Source: Candidatus Rokuibacteriota bacterium (GTDB taxonomy: Bacteria; Methylomirabilota; Methylomirabilia; Rokubacteriales; CSP1-6). From it: a stretch of 42,896 bases of DNA. This document shows, piece after piece, positions 16,560 to 25,637 of this stretch. A model generated the notes under the pieces. It saw nothing but the letters and a program-made list of their open reading frames with translations. It made no database searches and was not told the DNA's origin. The translations under genes and the position numbers were made by a program. The first letter of the stretch is position 1. Each line of letters starts with the position of its first letter. Location: the NCBI GenBank assembly GCA_003220435.1, contig QHSL01000093.1, positions 1-42,896 on the forward strand. The letters run 5' to 3'.

Positions 16560-17651
16560 GTGGCCGGGATCGATCGGCGCCTGCTGCAGAACGTGGACTG
16601 GGCGCTGATCGCCGTCTCGTTCGGGCTGGTCGTGATGAGCGCAATCACGCTGGCCAGCCTCCACGTGGGCCGCGCCGGCGGCAGCGTCGTCTTTCGCCAG
16701 CTCATCTGGTTCCTGGTCGGACTGATCGCCTTGATCCTGCTCGGAAGCCTCGACTACCGTCGGCTGGTGCGGGCGGCGCCGGCCATCTATCTGCTGGGCC
16801 TGGCCGGGCTGGCTGCAGTCTTCGGGCTCGGGCGCACGGTGTCGGGCGCGCGACGCTGGATGGTGCTCGGCCCGCTGTCGATTCAGCCTTCCGAGATCTT
16901 CAAGGTATGCTTTCTCCTCATGGTGGTGTGGGCGATCACGTCCCGCTGGGCGCAACCGGTGGGCAAGACCACGCTCGCCATCACGTTGCCGATACTGGCC
17001 GTGCCGATCGTGCTGATCATCAAGCAGCCCGACCTCGGCACCGCGCTTCTGCTTGTCCCCGTGCTGGGAATCCTGCTGATCGGCGCCGGGATGCGTCTCA
17101 AGCTCCTCGGCGGCCTGGCGCTCGCGGCGGTGGCGGCGATGCCGCTGGCCTGGCTGGCGCTGAAGGAGTACCAGCGCGAACGAATTCTCGTGTTCCTGGA
17201 TCCGTTCCGCGACCCGCTCGGGAGCGCGTACAACGTGATCCAGGCCAAGATCGCGATCGGATCGGGTCAGCTCCTGGGCAAGGGCGTGGCCGGCGCGACG
17301 CAGAGCCGGCTGGCGTTCCTCCCGGAGCGTCACACGGATTTTATCTTCGCCGTATTCGCCGAGATGTGGGGGTTCGTCGGCTGCCTCGTCCTGCTGTTCT
17401 GCTATGTCTTGCTCCTGCTCCGGGGCTTCGACATCGCGGCCTCCGCGCGCGAACCGGTGGGGCGGCTGCTGGCGCTCGGCGCCACGTCCCTGATCGCCGC
17501 GCAGGTCTTGATCAACGTGGGAATGGTGACCGGACTGCTGCCCGTCGTCGGGATCCCGCTGCCGATGATGAGCTACGGCGGCTCCTCGATGGTCGCCTCC
17601 TTCATGATGCTGGGCCTCCTCCTCTCGGTACGAATGCGGCAGTTCCAATGA
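16560..17651 (+). CDS. rodA: Peptidoglycan glycosyltransferase RodA (SEDS family)
   Basis: 363-residue polytopic membrane enzyme that polymerises lipid II and works with PBP2. GTG 16560 directly follows the mrdA TAA. About ten hydrophobic segments are visible. SEDS signatures are GARRWMVLGPLSIQPSEIFKV, IIKQPDLGTALLLVPVLGIL with the conserved Asp, FLPERHTDFIFAVFAEMWGFVGC and the C-terminal GIPLPMMSYGGSSM. FtsW is excluded by the elongasome neighbours. Confidence 0.95.
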   Translation: MAGIDRRLLQNVDWALIAVSFGLVVMSAITLASLHVGRAGGSVVFRQLIWFLVGLIALILLGSLDYRRLVRAAPAIYLLGLAGLAAVFGLGRTVSGARRWMVLGPLSIQPSEIFKVCFLLMVVWAITSRWAQPVGKTTLAITLPILAVPIVLIIKQPDLGTALLLVPVLGILLIGAGMRLKLLGGLALAAVAAMPLAWLALKEYQRERILVFLDPFRDPLGSAYNVIQAKIAIGSGQLLGKGVAGATQSRLAFLPERHTDFIFAVFAEMWGFVGCLVLLFCYVLLLLRGFDIAASAREPVGRLLALGATSLIAAQVLINVGMVTGLLPVVGIPLPMMSYGGSSMVASFMMLGLLLSVRMRQFQ

Positions 17652-17705
17652 GACACGGGGGGCGCGACACCATGCTGCGTGCCGCCGTGTCGGCGAGGTG
17701 CTGCC

Positions 17706-19283
17706 GTGGGCAAACGAATCGTCGTCAACGCCGGGATCACCGAAACTCGCGTCGGGGTGCAGGAGGGTAGCCTCCTCACCGAGCTCTACGTCGAGCGGCA
17801 CCACCACCGCTCGATCGTCGGGAGCGTCTACAAGGGAGTCGTGACGAACGTCCTGCCGGGTATGCAGGCGGCGTTCGTCGACATCGGCCTGCAGAAGGAC
17901 GCCTTCCTCTACGCCGGCGACTACACGACCAACCTCGGCGACTTCACGCGCGCGATGCTCAAGGCGAGCGACGAGGAGAGCGAGACCGAGGGCGAGAGCG
18001 AGGCCGAGGCCGCGGCGGAGGCCGACGTCGACGTGGAGGAGCTCGCGCAGCGCCGCGAGCCGTCGCCCCCGATCGAGGAGATGCTGCACAAGGGCCAGAC
18101 CGTCCTCGTGCAGGTCTCGAAGGAATCGCTGGGGACCAAGGGCGCCCGGATCACCTCCTTCATCTCGCTGCCCGGCCGCTATCTCGTCTATATGCCGCAG
18201 GTCCGCCACATCGGCGTCTCTCGGCGGATCCGCGACGAGCGCGAGCGCGACCGGCTGCGTGCCGCGCTGCGCTCGCTCGACCTGCCGTCGGGCGGATTCA
18301 TCGTGCGCACGAACGCCGAGGGCAAGAGCGCGGCCGAGTTCGCGGCCGACGTGGAGTTCCTGTCCCGCCTGTGGGCGCAGATCCAGGCTCGGTTCGAGCA
18401 GGCGGGGGCGCCGGCGGCGCTGCACGAGGAGGGCGATCTGACCTTCCGCGTCGTGCGGGACCTGTTCTCACCCGAGGTCGACGAGTTCGTGGTCGACTCA
18501 CGGGAGGTCTACGACAAGTGCGCCGGCTACGTCGGCGCGCTCGTGCCCGCGCTGGCCGACCGGGTCCGGCTCTACGAAGACCGCCAGCCGATCTTCGACG
18601 CACTCGGGGTCGAGAAGGAGATCGAGAAGGCGCTCCGGCGGCGCGTCTGGCTCAAGTCCGGTGGCTACATCGTGATCGACCACACCGAGGCGCTCGTCTC
18701 GATCGACGTGAACACCGGCAAGTACGTCGGCAAGCGCGACTTCGAGCAGACCGTGCTCAAGATCAATCTCGAGGCGGTCGGCGAGGTGGTCCGCCAGATC
18801 CGGTTGCGCGACCTGGGCGGAATCATCATCATCGACTTCATCGACATGGAATCCGCCGAGCACCGCGAGCAGGTCTACCGGGCCCTCAAGCGCGCGCTGG
18901 CCGAGGACAAGGCGCGCACGAACGTGCTCGAGATCTCCGAGCTGGGCCTGGTGGAGATGACGCGCAAGCGGGTGCGCCAGGATCTGCGCGCGCTGCTCTC
19001 GACGCGGTGCCCTTCCTGCAAGGGCAGCGGCGTCACGAAGTCGGACGCGACGATCGCCGCCGACATCTTCCGCGCGGTGCAGGCGAAGGTCGGGACCGCC
19101 GACGACGGGCTCGACCGCGAGGTCGCGGTCCGCGTGCATCCCGACCTCGCGCGGTACTACGAGGGCGATGGCCAGGAAGCGCTCGAGCGCCTGGCGCGGC
19201 TGCTCGACCGCAAGATCACCGTCCAGCCGAACTTCCCCGACCGCGAAGGCTTCGAAGTCCGGCTGCGTGGCGGCGGCCCGTGA
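17706..19283 (+). CDS. rng: Ribonuclease G/E family endoribonuclease
   Basis: Single-strand-specific endoribonuclease for rRNA and mRNA processing, 525 residues from GTG 17706 (GAGGTG upstream). It has an S1 domain (GSVYKGVVTNVLPGMQAAFVDIG), RNase H-like and 5'-sensor regions, catalytic Asp334 (SIDVNTGKYVG) and Asp377 (IIIDFIDM), and the zinc-link CPSCKGSG (Cys435/Cys438). It ends soon after the small domain, like RNase G rather than RNase E. Unusual is an acidic insert of roughly 35 residues (about 88-122, DEESETEGESEAEAAAEAD) inside the S1 region. rng lying after mre genes is also known in enterobacteria. Confidence 0.93.
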   Translation: MGKRIVVNAGITETRVGVQEGSLLTELYVERHHHRSIVGSVYKGVVTNVLPGMQAAFVDIGLQKDAFLYAGDYTTNLGDFTRAMLKASDEESETEGESEAEAAAEADVDVEELAQRREPSPPIEEMLHKGQTVLVQVSKESLGTKGARITSFISLPGRYLVYMPQVRHIGVSRRIRDERERDRLRAALRSLDLPSGGFIVRTNAEGKSAAEFAADVEFLSRLWAQIQARFEQAGAPAALHEEGDLTFRVVRDLFSPEVDEFVVDSREVYDKCAGYVGALVPALADRVRLYEDRQPIFDALGVEKEIEKALRRRVWLKSGGYIVIDHTEALVSIDVNTGKYVGKRDFEQTVLKINLEAVGEVVRQIRLRDLGGIIIIDFIDMESAEHREQVYRALKRALAEDKARTNVLEISELGLVEMTRKRVRQDLRALLSTRCPSCKGSGVTKSDATIAADIFRAVQAKVGTADDGLDREVAVRVHPDLARYYEGDGQEALERLARLLDRKITVQPNFPDREGFEVRLRGGGP

Positions 19284-19648
19284 GCCGCCAGACTCCGGGC
19301 ACCCCGACGCGGCCCTCGCGCGTCAGCCAGTCCAAGGTGCTCGGCGACCTCAGGCTCGCCGCGAAGCGGGGCGATCGCACCGCGCTCTCGCTGGCGCTCG
19401 ACCAGATGCGCACGCTCGCTCACTCGCCGCGCTACTGGGCGAGGTACTTCACGCTGCTGTCCAATCCGCTGGCGCGACTCGTCGACCTGCTGGTCATCAA
19501 GCAGGGCGACCGGATCGCTTACCAGAAGGGATGGAAGCTGCCGAAGCGGCCCGCGAAGCCGAGCGCGTCGAAGCGCAAGGGGGCGAAGGCCGGCCGGCGG
19601 CGCCGGGCCGGGTCGGGGATGGAGCAGCCGTCCCTGTTCGACCTCTGA
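19280..19648 (+). CDS. Small basic protein of unknown function after RNase G
   Basis: 122 residues. GTG 19280 overlaps the rng stop by four bases (GTGA), so it is co-translated. The N-terminal half looks folded (SKVLGDLRLAAKRGDRTALSLALDQMRTL, SPRYWARYFTLLSNPLARLVDLLVIKQGDRIAYQKGW). The C-terminal third is Lys/Arg-rich (KPSASKRKGAKAGRRRRAG) and ends MEQPSLFDL. The basic tail and the position after an RNase suggest RNA or ribosome contact, but this is only inference from context. Confidence 0.7.
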   Translation: MSRQTPGTPTRPSRVSQSKVLGDLRLAAKRGDRTALSLALDQMRTLAHSPRYWARYFTLLSNPLARLVDLLVIKQGDRIAYQKGWKLPKRPAKPSASKRKGAKAGRRRRAGSGMEQPSLFDL

Positions 19649-19670
19649 GGTCTCGAGCCTCCGGGGGGCG

Positions 19671-20558
19671 ATGACGCGCGCGTTCGTCGTCGTGAACCCG
19701 GCGGCCGGCGGCGGCCGGACCGGACGGATGTGGCGCCGCCTCCGTGACGAGCTGGCGCGCCTCGGCCTCTCCTTCGAGACCGGCGAAACCACGAGCCGGG
19801 GCCACGCGACCGAGCTCGCGCGCCGGGCGGCCGCCGCCGGCTGGCCGCTCGTGGTCGCCGTCGGCGGCGACGGCACGCTCAACGAAGTGATCAACGGCGT
19901 GACGGATGCGCGTGGGGCGTCGCTGGCGACCACGGGCGCGATCCTCACCGGGCGGGGTCGCGACGCGTGCCGGAACTTCGGCCTCGCCTCCGACCCGCAC
20001 GTCGCCGCGAGCCGCCTCGTCGCCGGCACCGACACGCGCTTCGACCTCGGCGTGGCCGAGTGGCCCGACGGGACGCGGCGCTACTTCGTCAGCATTGCCG
20101 GCGCCGGCTTCGACGCCGTCGTCGCCCGGCGGGCCGCTTCGCGGGGCGGCCGCGGGACTCTCCCGTATCTGCGCGCGGTGGTCGAGAGCCTCTGGTCGCA
20201 TCGAGCGACCGCGGCGGCGCTCGAGGTCGACGGCGCCCCGGCGCCCGGCCTCCTCACCGCGGCGATGGTCGCGAACGGCGCGTACTGCGGGGGCGGGATG
20301 CGGATCGCGCCCGCCGCGGATCCCACCGACGGCGCCCTGGACCTCGTCAGCGTCGGCGACCTCGGCCGTGGCCAGCTGCTCCGCTGGCTGCCGTCGGTTT
20401 ATCGAGGCTCCCACCTCGCCAACCCCAGGGTCACGGCGCGTCGTGCCCGCCGAGTGACGATTGGCGCGCGGCTGGCGACGCATCTCGATGGCGAGCCGGC
20501 GGCGGAGGGTCCGGTGGCGTTCAGCGTGTGCCCGGGCGCCCTGCTCCTCCGCCGCTAG
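19671..20558 (+). CDS. Diacylglycerol/sphingosine kinase-family lipid kinase (YegS/DgkB-like)
   Basis: 295 residues, ATG 19671 after GGGGGGC. The N-terminal nucleotide-binding domain has FVVVNPAAGGGRTG and the signature VVAVGGDGTLNEVINGV (GGDGT). Where most relatives have GTGNDFAR, this one has TGRGRDACRNFG, a variant I associate with a subfamily. The C-terminal domain contains SIAGAGFDAVVARR, ANGAYCGGGMRIAPAADPTDGALDLV and HLDGEPA. It probably phosphorylates a lipid or prenol; the substrate cannot be told. Last gene of the plus-strand run before a long palindrome. Confidence 0.88.
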   Translation: MTRAFVVVNPAAGGGRTGRMWRRLRDELARLGLSFETGETTSRGHATELARRAAAAGWPLVVAVGGDGTLNEVINGVTDARGASLATTGAILTGRGRDACRNFGLASDPHVAASRLVAGTDTRFDLGVAEWPDGTRRYFVSIAGAGFDAVVARRAASRGGRGTLPYLRAVVESLWSHRATAAALEVDGAPAPGLLTAAMVANGAYCGGGMRIAPAADPTDGALDLVSVGDLGRGQLLRWLPSVYRGSHLANPRVTARRARRVTIGARLATHLDGEPAAEGPVAFSVCPGALLLRR

Positions 20559-20683
20559 GAGGCTGCGGAAAAGGGCCCATCTGCTTCGTTGGCGCCCTCG
20601 GCTGCGCGCTCAACGTACAGAGAGTACGCCTCGCGTGCAGCCGACGGGCGCCGCCTCGCATCTGGACCCTTTTGCGCAGCCTC
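20559..20683. repeat. 125-nt imperfect palindrome (REP/MITE-like), directly after the lipid kinase stop
   Basis: The arms at 20559-20618 and 20624-20683 are symmetric about 20621. Matching blocks from the outside in are GAGGCTGCG, AAAAGGG, GGCGCCC, TCGGCTGC and CGTAC, with loop AGAGA. Most positions pair. The left arm starts at the base after the stop codon. Such long cruciforms with GGCTGCG-AAAAGGG ends look like dispersed non-autonomous repeats; it may also end transcription before the copper operon. Confidence 0.65.
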
Positions 20684-20730
20684 TCGACGAGCACCCGCAA
20701 CGAGGACGGCCGAGGGCCGGGGGCGCGGGT

Positions 20731-20759
20731 TTGACAGCGGGGCGGGGGGAGGGGATACT
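20731..20759 (+). promoter_or_regulatory. csoR-copA operon promoter
   Basis: Perfect -35 TTGACA (20731-20736), 17-bp spacer, -10 GATACT (20754-20759). Transcription would start around 20766, inside the CsoR-type operator and only about 12 nt before the csoR GTG, so the mRNA is nearly leaderless. Confidence 0.65.
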
Positions 20760-20773
20760 ACCCCCAGGGGGTA
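20759..20773 (+). promoter_or_regulatory. CsoR-type operator
   Basis: TACCCCCAGGGGGTA is a perfect 15-bp palindrome around a central A, matching the pseudo-palindromic C-run/G-run operators bound by copper-sensing CsoR repressors. It begins at the last base of the -10 box and covers the expected start point, so the apo-repressor would block RNA polymerase and Cu(I) would release it. Confidence 0.75.
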
Positions 20774-20777
20774 TAGA

Positions 20778-21059
20778 GTGATCAACGAGGAGACGAAGGC
20801 CAAGGCGCTGGGACGGCTGCGGCGGATCGAGGGGCAGGTGCAGGGGCTCCAGCGGATGATCGACGGCAAGGCGTACTGCGTCGACATCCTGCTCCAGATC
20901 TCCGCGGTGCAGGGCGCGCTGGAGCAGGTCGAGAAGCTCCTGCTGGGCCGGCACATCGAGTCGTGCGTGGCCGACGCGCTGCGCACGGGCTCGAAGGGCG
21001 AGCGCCAGCAGAAGATCGACGAGCTGATCGATGTGTTCGCGCGCTTCCGAGGGAAGTGA
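20778..21059 (+). CDS. csoR: Copper-sensing transcriptional repressor CsoR
   Basis: 93-residue all-helical repressor. GTG 20778; the frame stays open upstream, but that DNA is operator, promoter and palindrome. The Cu(I) ligand set is Cys34 (AYCVDIL), His59 and Cys63 (GRHIESC), the X-H-C-C pattern of true copper sensors as opposed to RcnR or FrmR. The N-terminal [17 protein letters not shown] is the typical DNA-contact helix. There is no Shine-Dalgarno, consistent with a very short leader. The stop overlaps the copA ATG (ATGA-type junction). Confidence 0.93.
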   Translation: MINEETKAKALGRLRRIEGQVQGLQRMIDGKAYCVDILLQISAVQGALEQVEKLLLGRHIESCVADALRTGSKGERQQKIDELIDVFARFRGK

Positions 21060-23320
21060 TGGCGACGACGCAGATCGTCGCGCCGGTCCGGGGCATGCAC
21101 TGCGCGGCGTGTGTCGGCAAGGTCGAGCGCGCGCTGACCTCGGTCGGCGGCGTCCACGCGGCCTCGGTCAACCTCGCGACCGAGCAGGCGGCCGTCTCGT
21201 TCGATCCGGCGCTGACGACCGTCGACGCGCTCCGCGCGGCGGTGGCCCGGGCGGGCTACGAGCTCGCCGAGCCCCGCGCTACCGCGATGCCCGGCGCCAT
21301 GGACGACGCAGACCAGGCTTCACGCGACGCTGCGCTGCGTTCCGAGAAGATCAAGTTCGTGGTCGGCGGGGTCCTCTCGGTGCCGGTGCTCCTCGGCGGG
21401 ATGTCGCACGTGTTGCCGTGGGTGCCGGCGGCCCTCCAGAACCCCTGGCTCCTGCTCGCGCTCACCACGCCTGTCCAGTTCTGGGTCGGCTGGCAATTTC
21501 ATCGCGGGTTCCTCCACGACCTGCGCTATCGGACGGCGTCCATGTCCACGCTGGTCTCGCTCGGGACGAGCGCCGCGTATTTCTTCAGCGTCGCGGTCAC
21601 CCTGTGGCCCGAGACGTTCCACCAGCCCGGCGCCATGACGTACTACGACGTGAGCGCGGTCGTCATCACGCTGGTCGTGCTGGGCCGGTGGCTCGAAGCG
21701 CGCGCGCGCGGGCGGACCTCCGAGGCGATCCGGCGGCTCCTGAACCTGGCGCCGCGCACCGCGCGCGTCATTCGCGACGGTGTCGAGGTCGACGTGCCGA
21801 CCGCCGAGGTGGTGGTGGACGACTACGTGCGCATCCGGCCGGGCGAGCGCATACCCGTCGACGGCGTCGTCACCGAAGGGGCCTCGACGGTCGACGAGTC
21901 GATGCTGACGGGCGAGAGCCTGCCGGTGGCGAAGCTGCCCTCGTCGCGCGTCTTCGCGGGCACCGTCAACCGGACCGGCACCTTCGTCTTTCGGGCCTCG
22001 CGCGTGGGTAGCGAGACGACTCTGGCCCGGATCGTCGCGCTCGTCGCCGAGGCGCAGGGCTCACGCGCGCCGATCCAGCGGCTCGCCGACCGCGTCGCCG
22101 CGGTCTTCGTCCCGATCGTGCTGGGCCTCGCGGCCCTGACGTTTCTCGTGTGGTGGGCCGCGGGGCCCGACCCGGCGGCGCTGTTCGCTCTCACCAACGC
22201 GGTCGCCGTGCTCGTGATCGCGTGCCCCTGCGCGATGGGGCTCGCGACGCCCACCGCGATCATGGTCGGCGCGGGTCGCGGCGCCGAGTACGGTGTCCTC
22301 ATCAAGAGCGCGGCGGCACTCGAGCTGCTTCACGGTGTCGACACGATCGTGTTCGACAAGACCGGCACGCTCACCGTCGGGCACCCGATCGTGACCGACG
22401 TGACCCCCGTGGGCTCGACGTCGGCGGAGCCGGGCCCGGGATCGGACGACGTCCTGGCGCTGGCGGCGGCGGCGGAGCAGGGCTCGGAGCACCCGCTGGG
22501 CGAGGCGATCGTGGCGCGCGCCAAGGAGCGCGGAGTCGCGCTGCCGCTGATCGGCGAGTTCGCGACGGTGCCGGGCCAGGGGATCGACGCGATGGCGGCG
22601 GAAGGCCGCGTGCTGCTCGGCAACCGCACGCTGATGGAGGCGCGCGGGGTCGACGTCGGCACGCTCGCCCCGCGCGCCCACGCGCTGGCCGCCGAGGGCA
22701 AGACCGTGGTCTACCTCGCCCTCGCCGGGCGACCACTCGGCCTTCTCGCCGCCGCCGACGTGCTGAAGCCCGAAGCGGCGGGCGTGGTCGCCGCGCTGAA
22801 GCGTCGCGGCGTCGCCGTCGTGATGCTCACCGGCGACACCCGGCCGACCGCCGAGGCGATCGCCCGCCAGGCCGGCATCGATCGCGTCCTCGCCGAGGTC
22901 CTTCCCGAGGACAAGGCGAACGAGATCGCGAGGCTCCAGGCCGAGGGTCGCCGCGTCGCGATGGTCGGCGACGGCATCAACGACGCGCCGGCCCTCGCGC
23001 GTGCCGACGTCGGCATGGCGATGGGCTCCGGCACCGACGTGGCGATCGAGGCCGCCGACGTGACGCTGCTGCGCGGCGACCTGCACGGTGTCGTGGCGGC
23101 GCTCGACCTCTCGCGCCGGACGATCCGTGTCATCAAGCAGAACCTCGTGTGGGCGTTCGGGTACAACGTGGTGCTGATTCCGGTGGCGGCCGGCGTGCTC
23201 TATCCGCTCTGGGGCGTGCTGCTCTCGCCGATCCTGGCCGGGGCCGCCATGGCCTTCTCGTCCGTCTCCGTCGTGACCAACAGCCTCAGGCTGAAGCGGT
23301 GGCAGTACGAGAAAGAGTGA
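21059..23320 (+). CDS. copA: Cu(I)-exporting P1B-type ATPase CopA
   Basis: 753 residues from ATG 21059. One N-terminal heavy-metal domain has GMHCAAC (Cys15/Cys18). Then come eight predicted membrane segments, the TGES loop (MLTGES), CPC in the membrane (Cys389, Cys391; [12 protein letters not shown]), phosphorylated Asp433 in [40 protein letters not shown], and the late-membrane YN and MxxSS residues ([15 protein letters not shown]). These are the Cu(I) class 1B-1 signatures. It pumps Cu(I) out of the cytoplasm; the preceding CsoR regulates it. Confidence 0.97.
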   Translation: MATTQIVAPVRGMHCAACVGKVERALTSVGGVHAASVNLATEQAAVSFDPALTTVDALRAAVARAGYELAEPRATAMPGAMDDADQASRDAALRSEKIKFVVGGVLSVPVLLGGMSHVLPWVPAALQNPWLLLALTTPVQFWVGWQFHRGFLHDLRYRTASMSTLVSLGTSAAYFFSVAVTLWPETFHQPGAMTYYDVSAVVITLVVLGRWLEARARGRTSEAIRRLLNLAPRTARVIRDGVEVDVPTAEVVVDDYVRIRPGERIPVDGVVTEGASTVDESMLTGESLPVAKLPSSRVFAGTVNRTGTFVFRASRVGSETTLARIVALVAEAQGSRAPIQRLADRVAAVFVPIVLGLAALTFLVWWAAGPDPAALFALTNAVAVLVIACPCAMGLATPTAIMVGAGRGAEYGVLIKSAAALELLHGVDTIVFDKTGTLTVGHPIVTDVTPVGSTSAEPGPGSDDVLALAAAAEQGSEHPLGEAIVARAKERGVALPLIGEFATVPGQGIDAMAAEGRVLLGNRTLMEARGVDVGTLAPRAHALAAEGKTVVYLALAGRPLGLLAAADVLKPEAAGVVAALKRRGVAVVMLTGDTRPTAEAIARQAGIDRVLAEVLPEDKANEIARLQAEGRRVAMVGDGINDAPALARADVGMAMGSGTDVAIEAADVTLLRGDLHGVVAALDLSRRTIRVIKQNLVWAFGYNVVLIPVAAGVLYPLWGVLLSPILAGAAMAFSSVSVVTNSLRLKRWQYEKE

Positions 23321-23331
23321 GGAGACCTGCG

Positions 23332-23490
23332 ATGGCGGTTGATCCCGTGTGCAAGATGACCGTCGACCCTCCCCGGGCGGCGGCGCAGTCGACGTACCGC
23401 GGCCAGACCTACTACTTCTGCGCCGTGAGCTGCAAGCAGACGTTCGACAAGGCACCCGAGAAGTACGTCGCCGAGCCGTCGAGTCGATGA
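23332..23490 (+). CDS. 52-residue YHS-domain protein
   Basis: ATG 23332 after GAGGAGA. A single YHS (TRASH-like) domain: VDPVCKMTVDP, then YRGQTYYFCAVSCKQTFDKAPEKYV, with the metal-binding Cys pattern C...C-x3-C. YHS proteins bind or hand on heavy metals and are often encoded beside copper ATPases. Eleven bases after copA, and the stop overlaps the next ATG. Confidence 0.9.
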   Translation: MAVDPVCKMTVDPPRAAAQSTYRGQTYYFCAVSCKQTFDKAPEKYVAEPSSR

Positions 23491-24368
23491 TCGCGCCGGC
23501 GCTGCTCCGGCAGCGCGATCGCTACGAGCGCGTCATGGACGGGTGGGTGGACAACACTCACGAAGACGCGTTCACCCACACCGTGACGCTCCGCGACGAC
23601 GATCGCGCGATCGAGCTGTCGGTCGTCGCGCTCCCGTCCCCGAGCTACGAGATCCGGCAGGCGCGCTGTCGGTCGCTGGCGGGCGTGCTCGACGCCACCG
23701 TCGTCGCGGGCGTCGAGACGCTCGGCGGTGCGCGAATGGTCGGCGGGCTGACTCGTCGGGTCGCCGAGTCGACCGGGAACGGCGCCGGCTCCGAGCTCGT
23801 CCTCGCCGCCCTCATCGAGGTGGCGCGGCTGGCCCGCCAGGCGGCCAAGCTCCCGCGCGAGCGCGCCGAGCGCACGGCCGGCGGCGATGCGTGGGAATGC
23901 TGGCAGCTCGACATGACCGGCTGGGTCGATCTGCCGAACTCGTGCTTCACCTACAGCGACGCGGGCCGGAGCCTCTTCGGCACGCGGCCGATTGTGACGC
24001 CGATGCAACCCGACCTGTACAGTCCGCGCCCAGGCCAGCGACGGGTCTTCGCGCGCACGAAGCGGGCGCGGCTCGAGCGCGCGGCCGGCCGGCTCAAGCT
24101 CTTCCACTCCATGTACGACAATGTCCACGGGTTCGAGCTCACCTACGAGATCGATCTGGCGACCGGGCGGATCGTGCGCGCCGAGCACATCACGCCGCGC
24201 CTGCCGTACATGGGTATCTGCTCCGAGCCTCAGCGGAAGATCGCCGCGCTGCTCGGCGAGACCGCCGACGAGGGCCTTCGCCGTCGCATCGGGAGCCACC
24301 TGGGCGGTGAGAGCGGCTGCGCCCAGCTCTACGACCTGACCGCCGATCTGCTGAAGCTCCTGACCTGA
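23487..24368 (+). CDS. DUF2889-domain protein
   Basis: 293 residues; ATG 23487 overlaps the previous stop (ATGA). The reading resembles the DUF2889 family: DAFTHTVTLRDDDRAIELSV, an N-terminal region near residue 60 (ARCRSLAGVLDATVVAGVETL), the middle WQLDMTGWVDLPNSCFTYSD, and the end KIAALLGETADEGLRRRIG. No signal peptide or membrane segment and no known catalytic residues; function unknown. The overlap links it to the copper genes, but the family itself is not a copper family. Confidence 0.65.
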   Translation: MIAPALLRQRDRYERVMDGWVDNTHEDAFTHTVTLRDDDRAIELSVVALPSPSYEIRQARCRSLAGVLDATVVAGVETLGGARMVGGLTRRVAESTGNGAGSELVLAALIEVARLARQAAKLPRERAERTAGGDAWECWQLDMTGWVDLPNSCFTYSDAGRSLFGTRPIVTPMQPDLYSPRPGQRRVFARTKRARLERAAGRLKLFHSMYDNVHGFELTYEIDLATGRIVRAEHITPRLPYMGICSEPQRKIAALLGETADEGLRRRIGSHLGGESGCAQLYDLTADLLKLLT

Positions 24369-24380
24369 CCGGGAACGCGG

Positions 24381-25637
24381 ATGGCCGATGCCGAGGCGCT
24401 GCATCGTGCGCTGGTCGACGGGCTCATCAGCCGCCGCTGCATCACCGACCCGCGCGTGGAGGCGGCGTTTCGCGCCGTGCCACGCCATCTGTTCCTCCCG
24501 AGCCTGGCCCCGGAAGAGGCGTACCGAAACGTGGCCATCCCGACGAAGCTCGTGAACGGCGAGGCGGTGAGCTCGTCGTCGCAACCCGAGATCATGGCGA
24601 CGATGCTCGAGCAGCTCGGCCTCGAGCCCGGACATCGCGTGCTCGAGATCGGCGCCGGCACCGGCTACAACGCCGCGCTCATGGCCCATCTCGTCGGCAG
24701 CGCGGGCGAGGTCACGACGATCGATCTCGACGAGGACCTCGTCGATGGAGCCCGAGCGCATCTCGCCAGCGCTGGTTTCGATCGGGTGCGCGTCGAGCTG
24801 GGCGACGGCGCGCTCGGGTGTCCGGCCGCCGCGCCGTTCGACCGGATCATCCTCACGGTCGGAGCCTGGGACATCTCGCCGGCGTGGCGCCGGCAGCTGG
24901 GGCGTAACGGCCGGCTGGTGTTGCCGCTCGCAGTCGCCGGCACGCAGAAATCGATCGCCTTTGCTCACGCCGGGGACGGGCTCGCGAGCCTTTCGGTCAG
25001 AGAGTGCCTTTTCATGCCGCTTCGGGGCGCCTTCGCCGCCTCACCCCCTCGCGTGGCCCTCGGCGACGGCCCTGGGCTCCATCTGTATGTCAGCGATCCG
25101 GCCGGCGTCGACCCGGTCGCGGCCCACACTCTCGTGAAGGGTGCGCCCGCGGACCATTCCACCGGAGTGCGCGCGACCGGAAGCGAGGTCTACGCCGGCC
25201 TCGTGCCATGGACGGCGCTTCGCGAGTCTGAGTTCTGCTGGCTCGAAGCGACGGGCGCGGAGGCGGACGCCGGCGCCGTGCCCTATCTCTACGGAGTCGC
25301 CGGCAAATACCGAAGCGCCGCCGGCGTCTTCGAGGGCACGAGCGCCGGCTTCTTCATGCGGCCCCCGAGCGATGCTTACCCCAGCGAGCCGGAGCCGGAG
25401 CCGAAGCCGTTCGAGCTCTACGTGCGCGGGTTCGGGGACGGGGCGCTCGACGATCGCCTGCGACAACACGCGCGAGCGTGGGACGCCGCCGGGCGCCCGA
25501 CCTCCAGCGGGCTCCGTATCCGTGCGCTGCCGATCGACGCGACGTATGCGCCGAACGCCGGCGAGCACGTGGTCGAGAAGCGATGGACGCGGCTCGTGCT
25601 CGACTGGCCCCGCAACGCCCGCGACAAGGTGCAATAG
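24381..25637 (+). CDS. Protein-L-isoaspartate O-methyltransferase-like protein with C-terminal extension
   Basis: 418 residues. The first 210 follow the Pcm family: PRVEAAFRAVPRHLFLPS, the SSSSQPEIMATMLEQL substrate region, SAM-binding motif I RVLEIGAGTGYNAALMA, and VTTIDLDEDLVDGARAHL. Pcm proteins (about 210 residues) methylate damaged isoaspartyl sites. The extra 200 residues (GEVYAGL-type region to DWPRNARDK) resemble the tail of larger Pcm-like methyltransferases found near peptide-modifying systems. Whether it acts on general damaged protein or a dedicated substrate is open. Twelve bases after the DUF2889 gene. Confidence 0.75.
   Translation: MADAEALHRALVDGLISRRCITDPRVEAAFRAVPRHLFLPSLAPEEAYRNVAIPTKLVNGEAVSSSSQPEIMATMLEQLGLEPGHRVLEIGAGTGYNAALMAHLVGSAGEVTTIDLDEDLVDGARAHLASAGFDRVRVELGDGALGCPAAAPFDRIILTVGAWDISPAWRRQLGRNGRLVLPLAVAGTQKSIAFAHAGDGLASLSVRECLFMPLRGAFAASPPRVALGDGPGLHLYVSDPAGVDPVAAHTLVKGAPADHSTGVRATGSEVYAGLVPWTALRESEFCWLEATGAEADAGAVPYLYGVAGKYRSAAGVFEGTSAGFFMRPPSDAYPSEPEPEPKPFELYVRGFGDGALDDRLRQHARAWDAAGRPTSSGLRIRALPIDATYAPNAGEHVVEKRWTRLVLDWPRNARDKVQ

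Noticed and set aside
14631-18425. 1264-codon minus-strand open frame opposite mreD-mrdA-rodA-rng.
   Set aside because: Rich in His/Arg/Asp/Gln with no motifs; a high-GC antisense shadow of well-supported genes.
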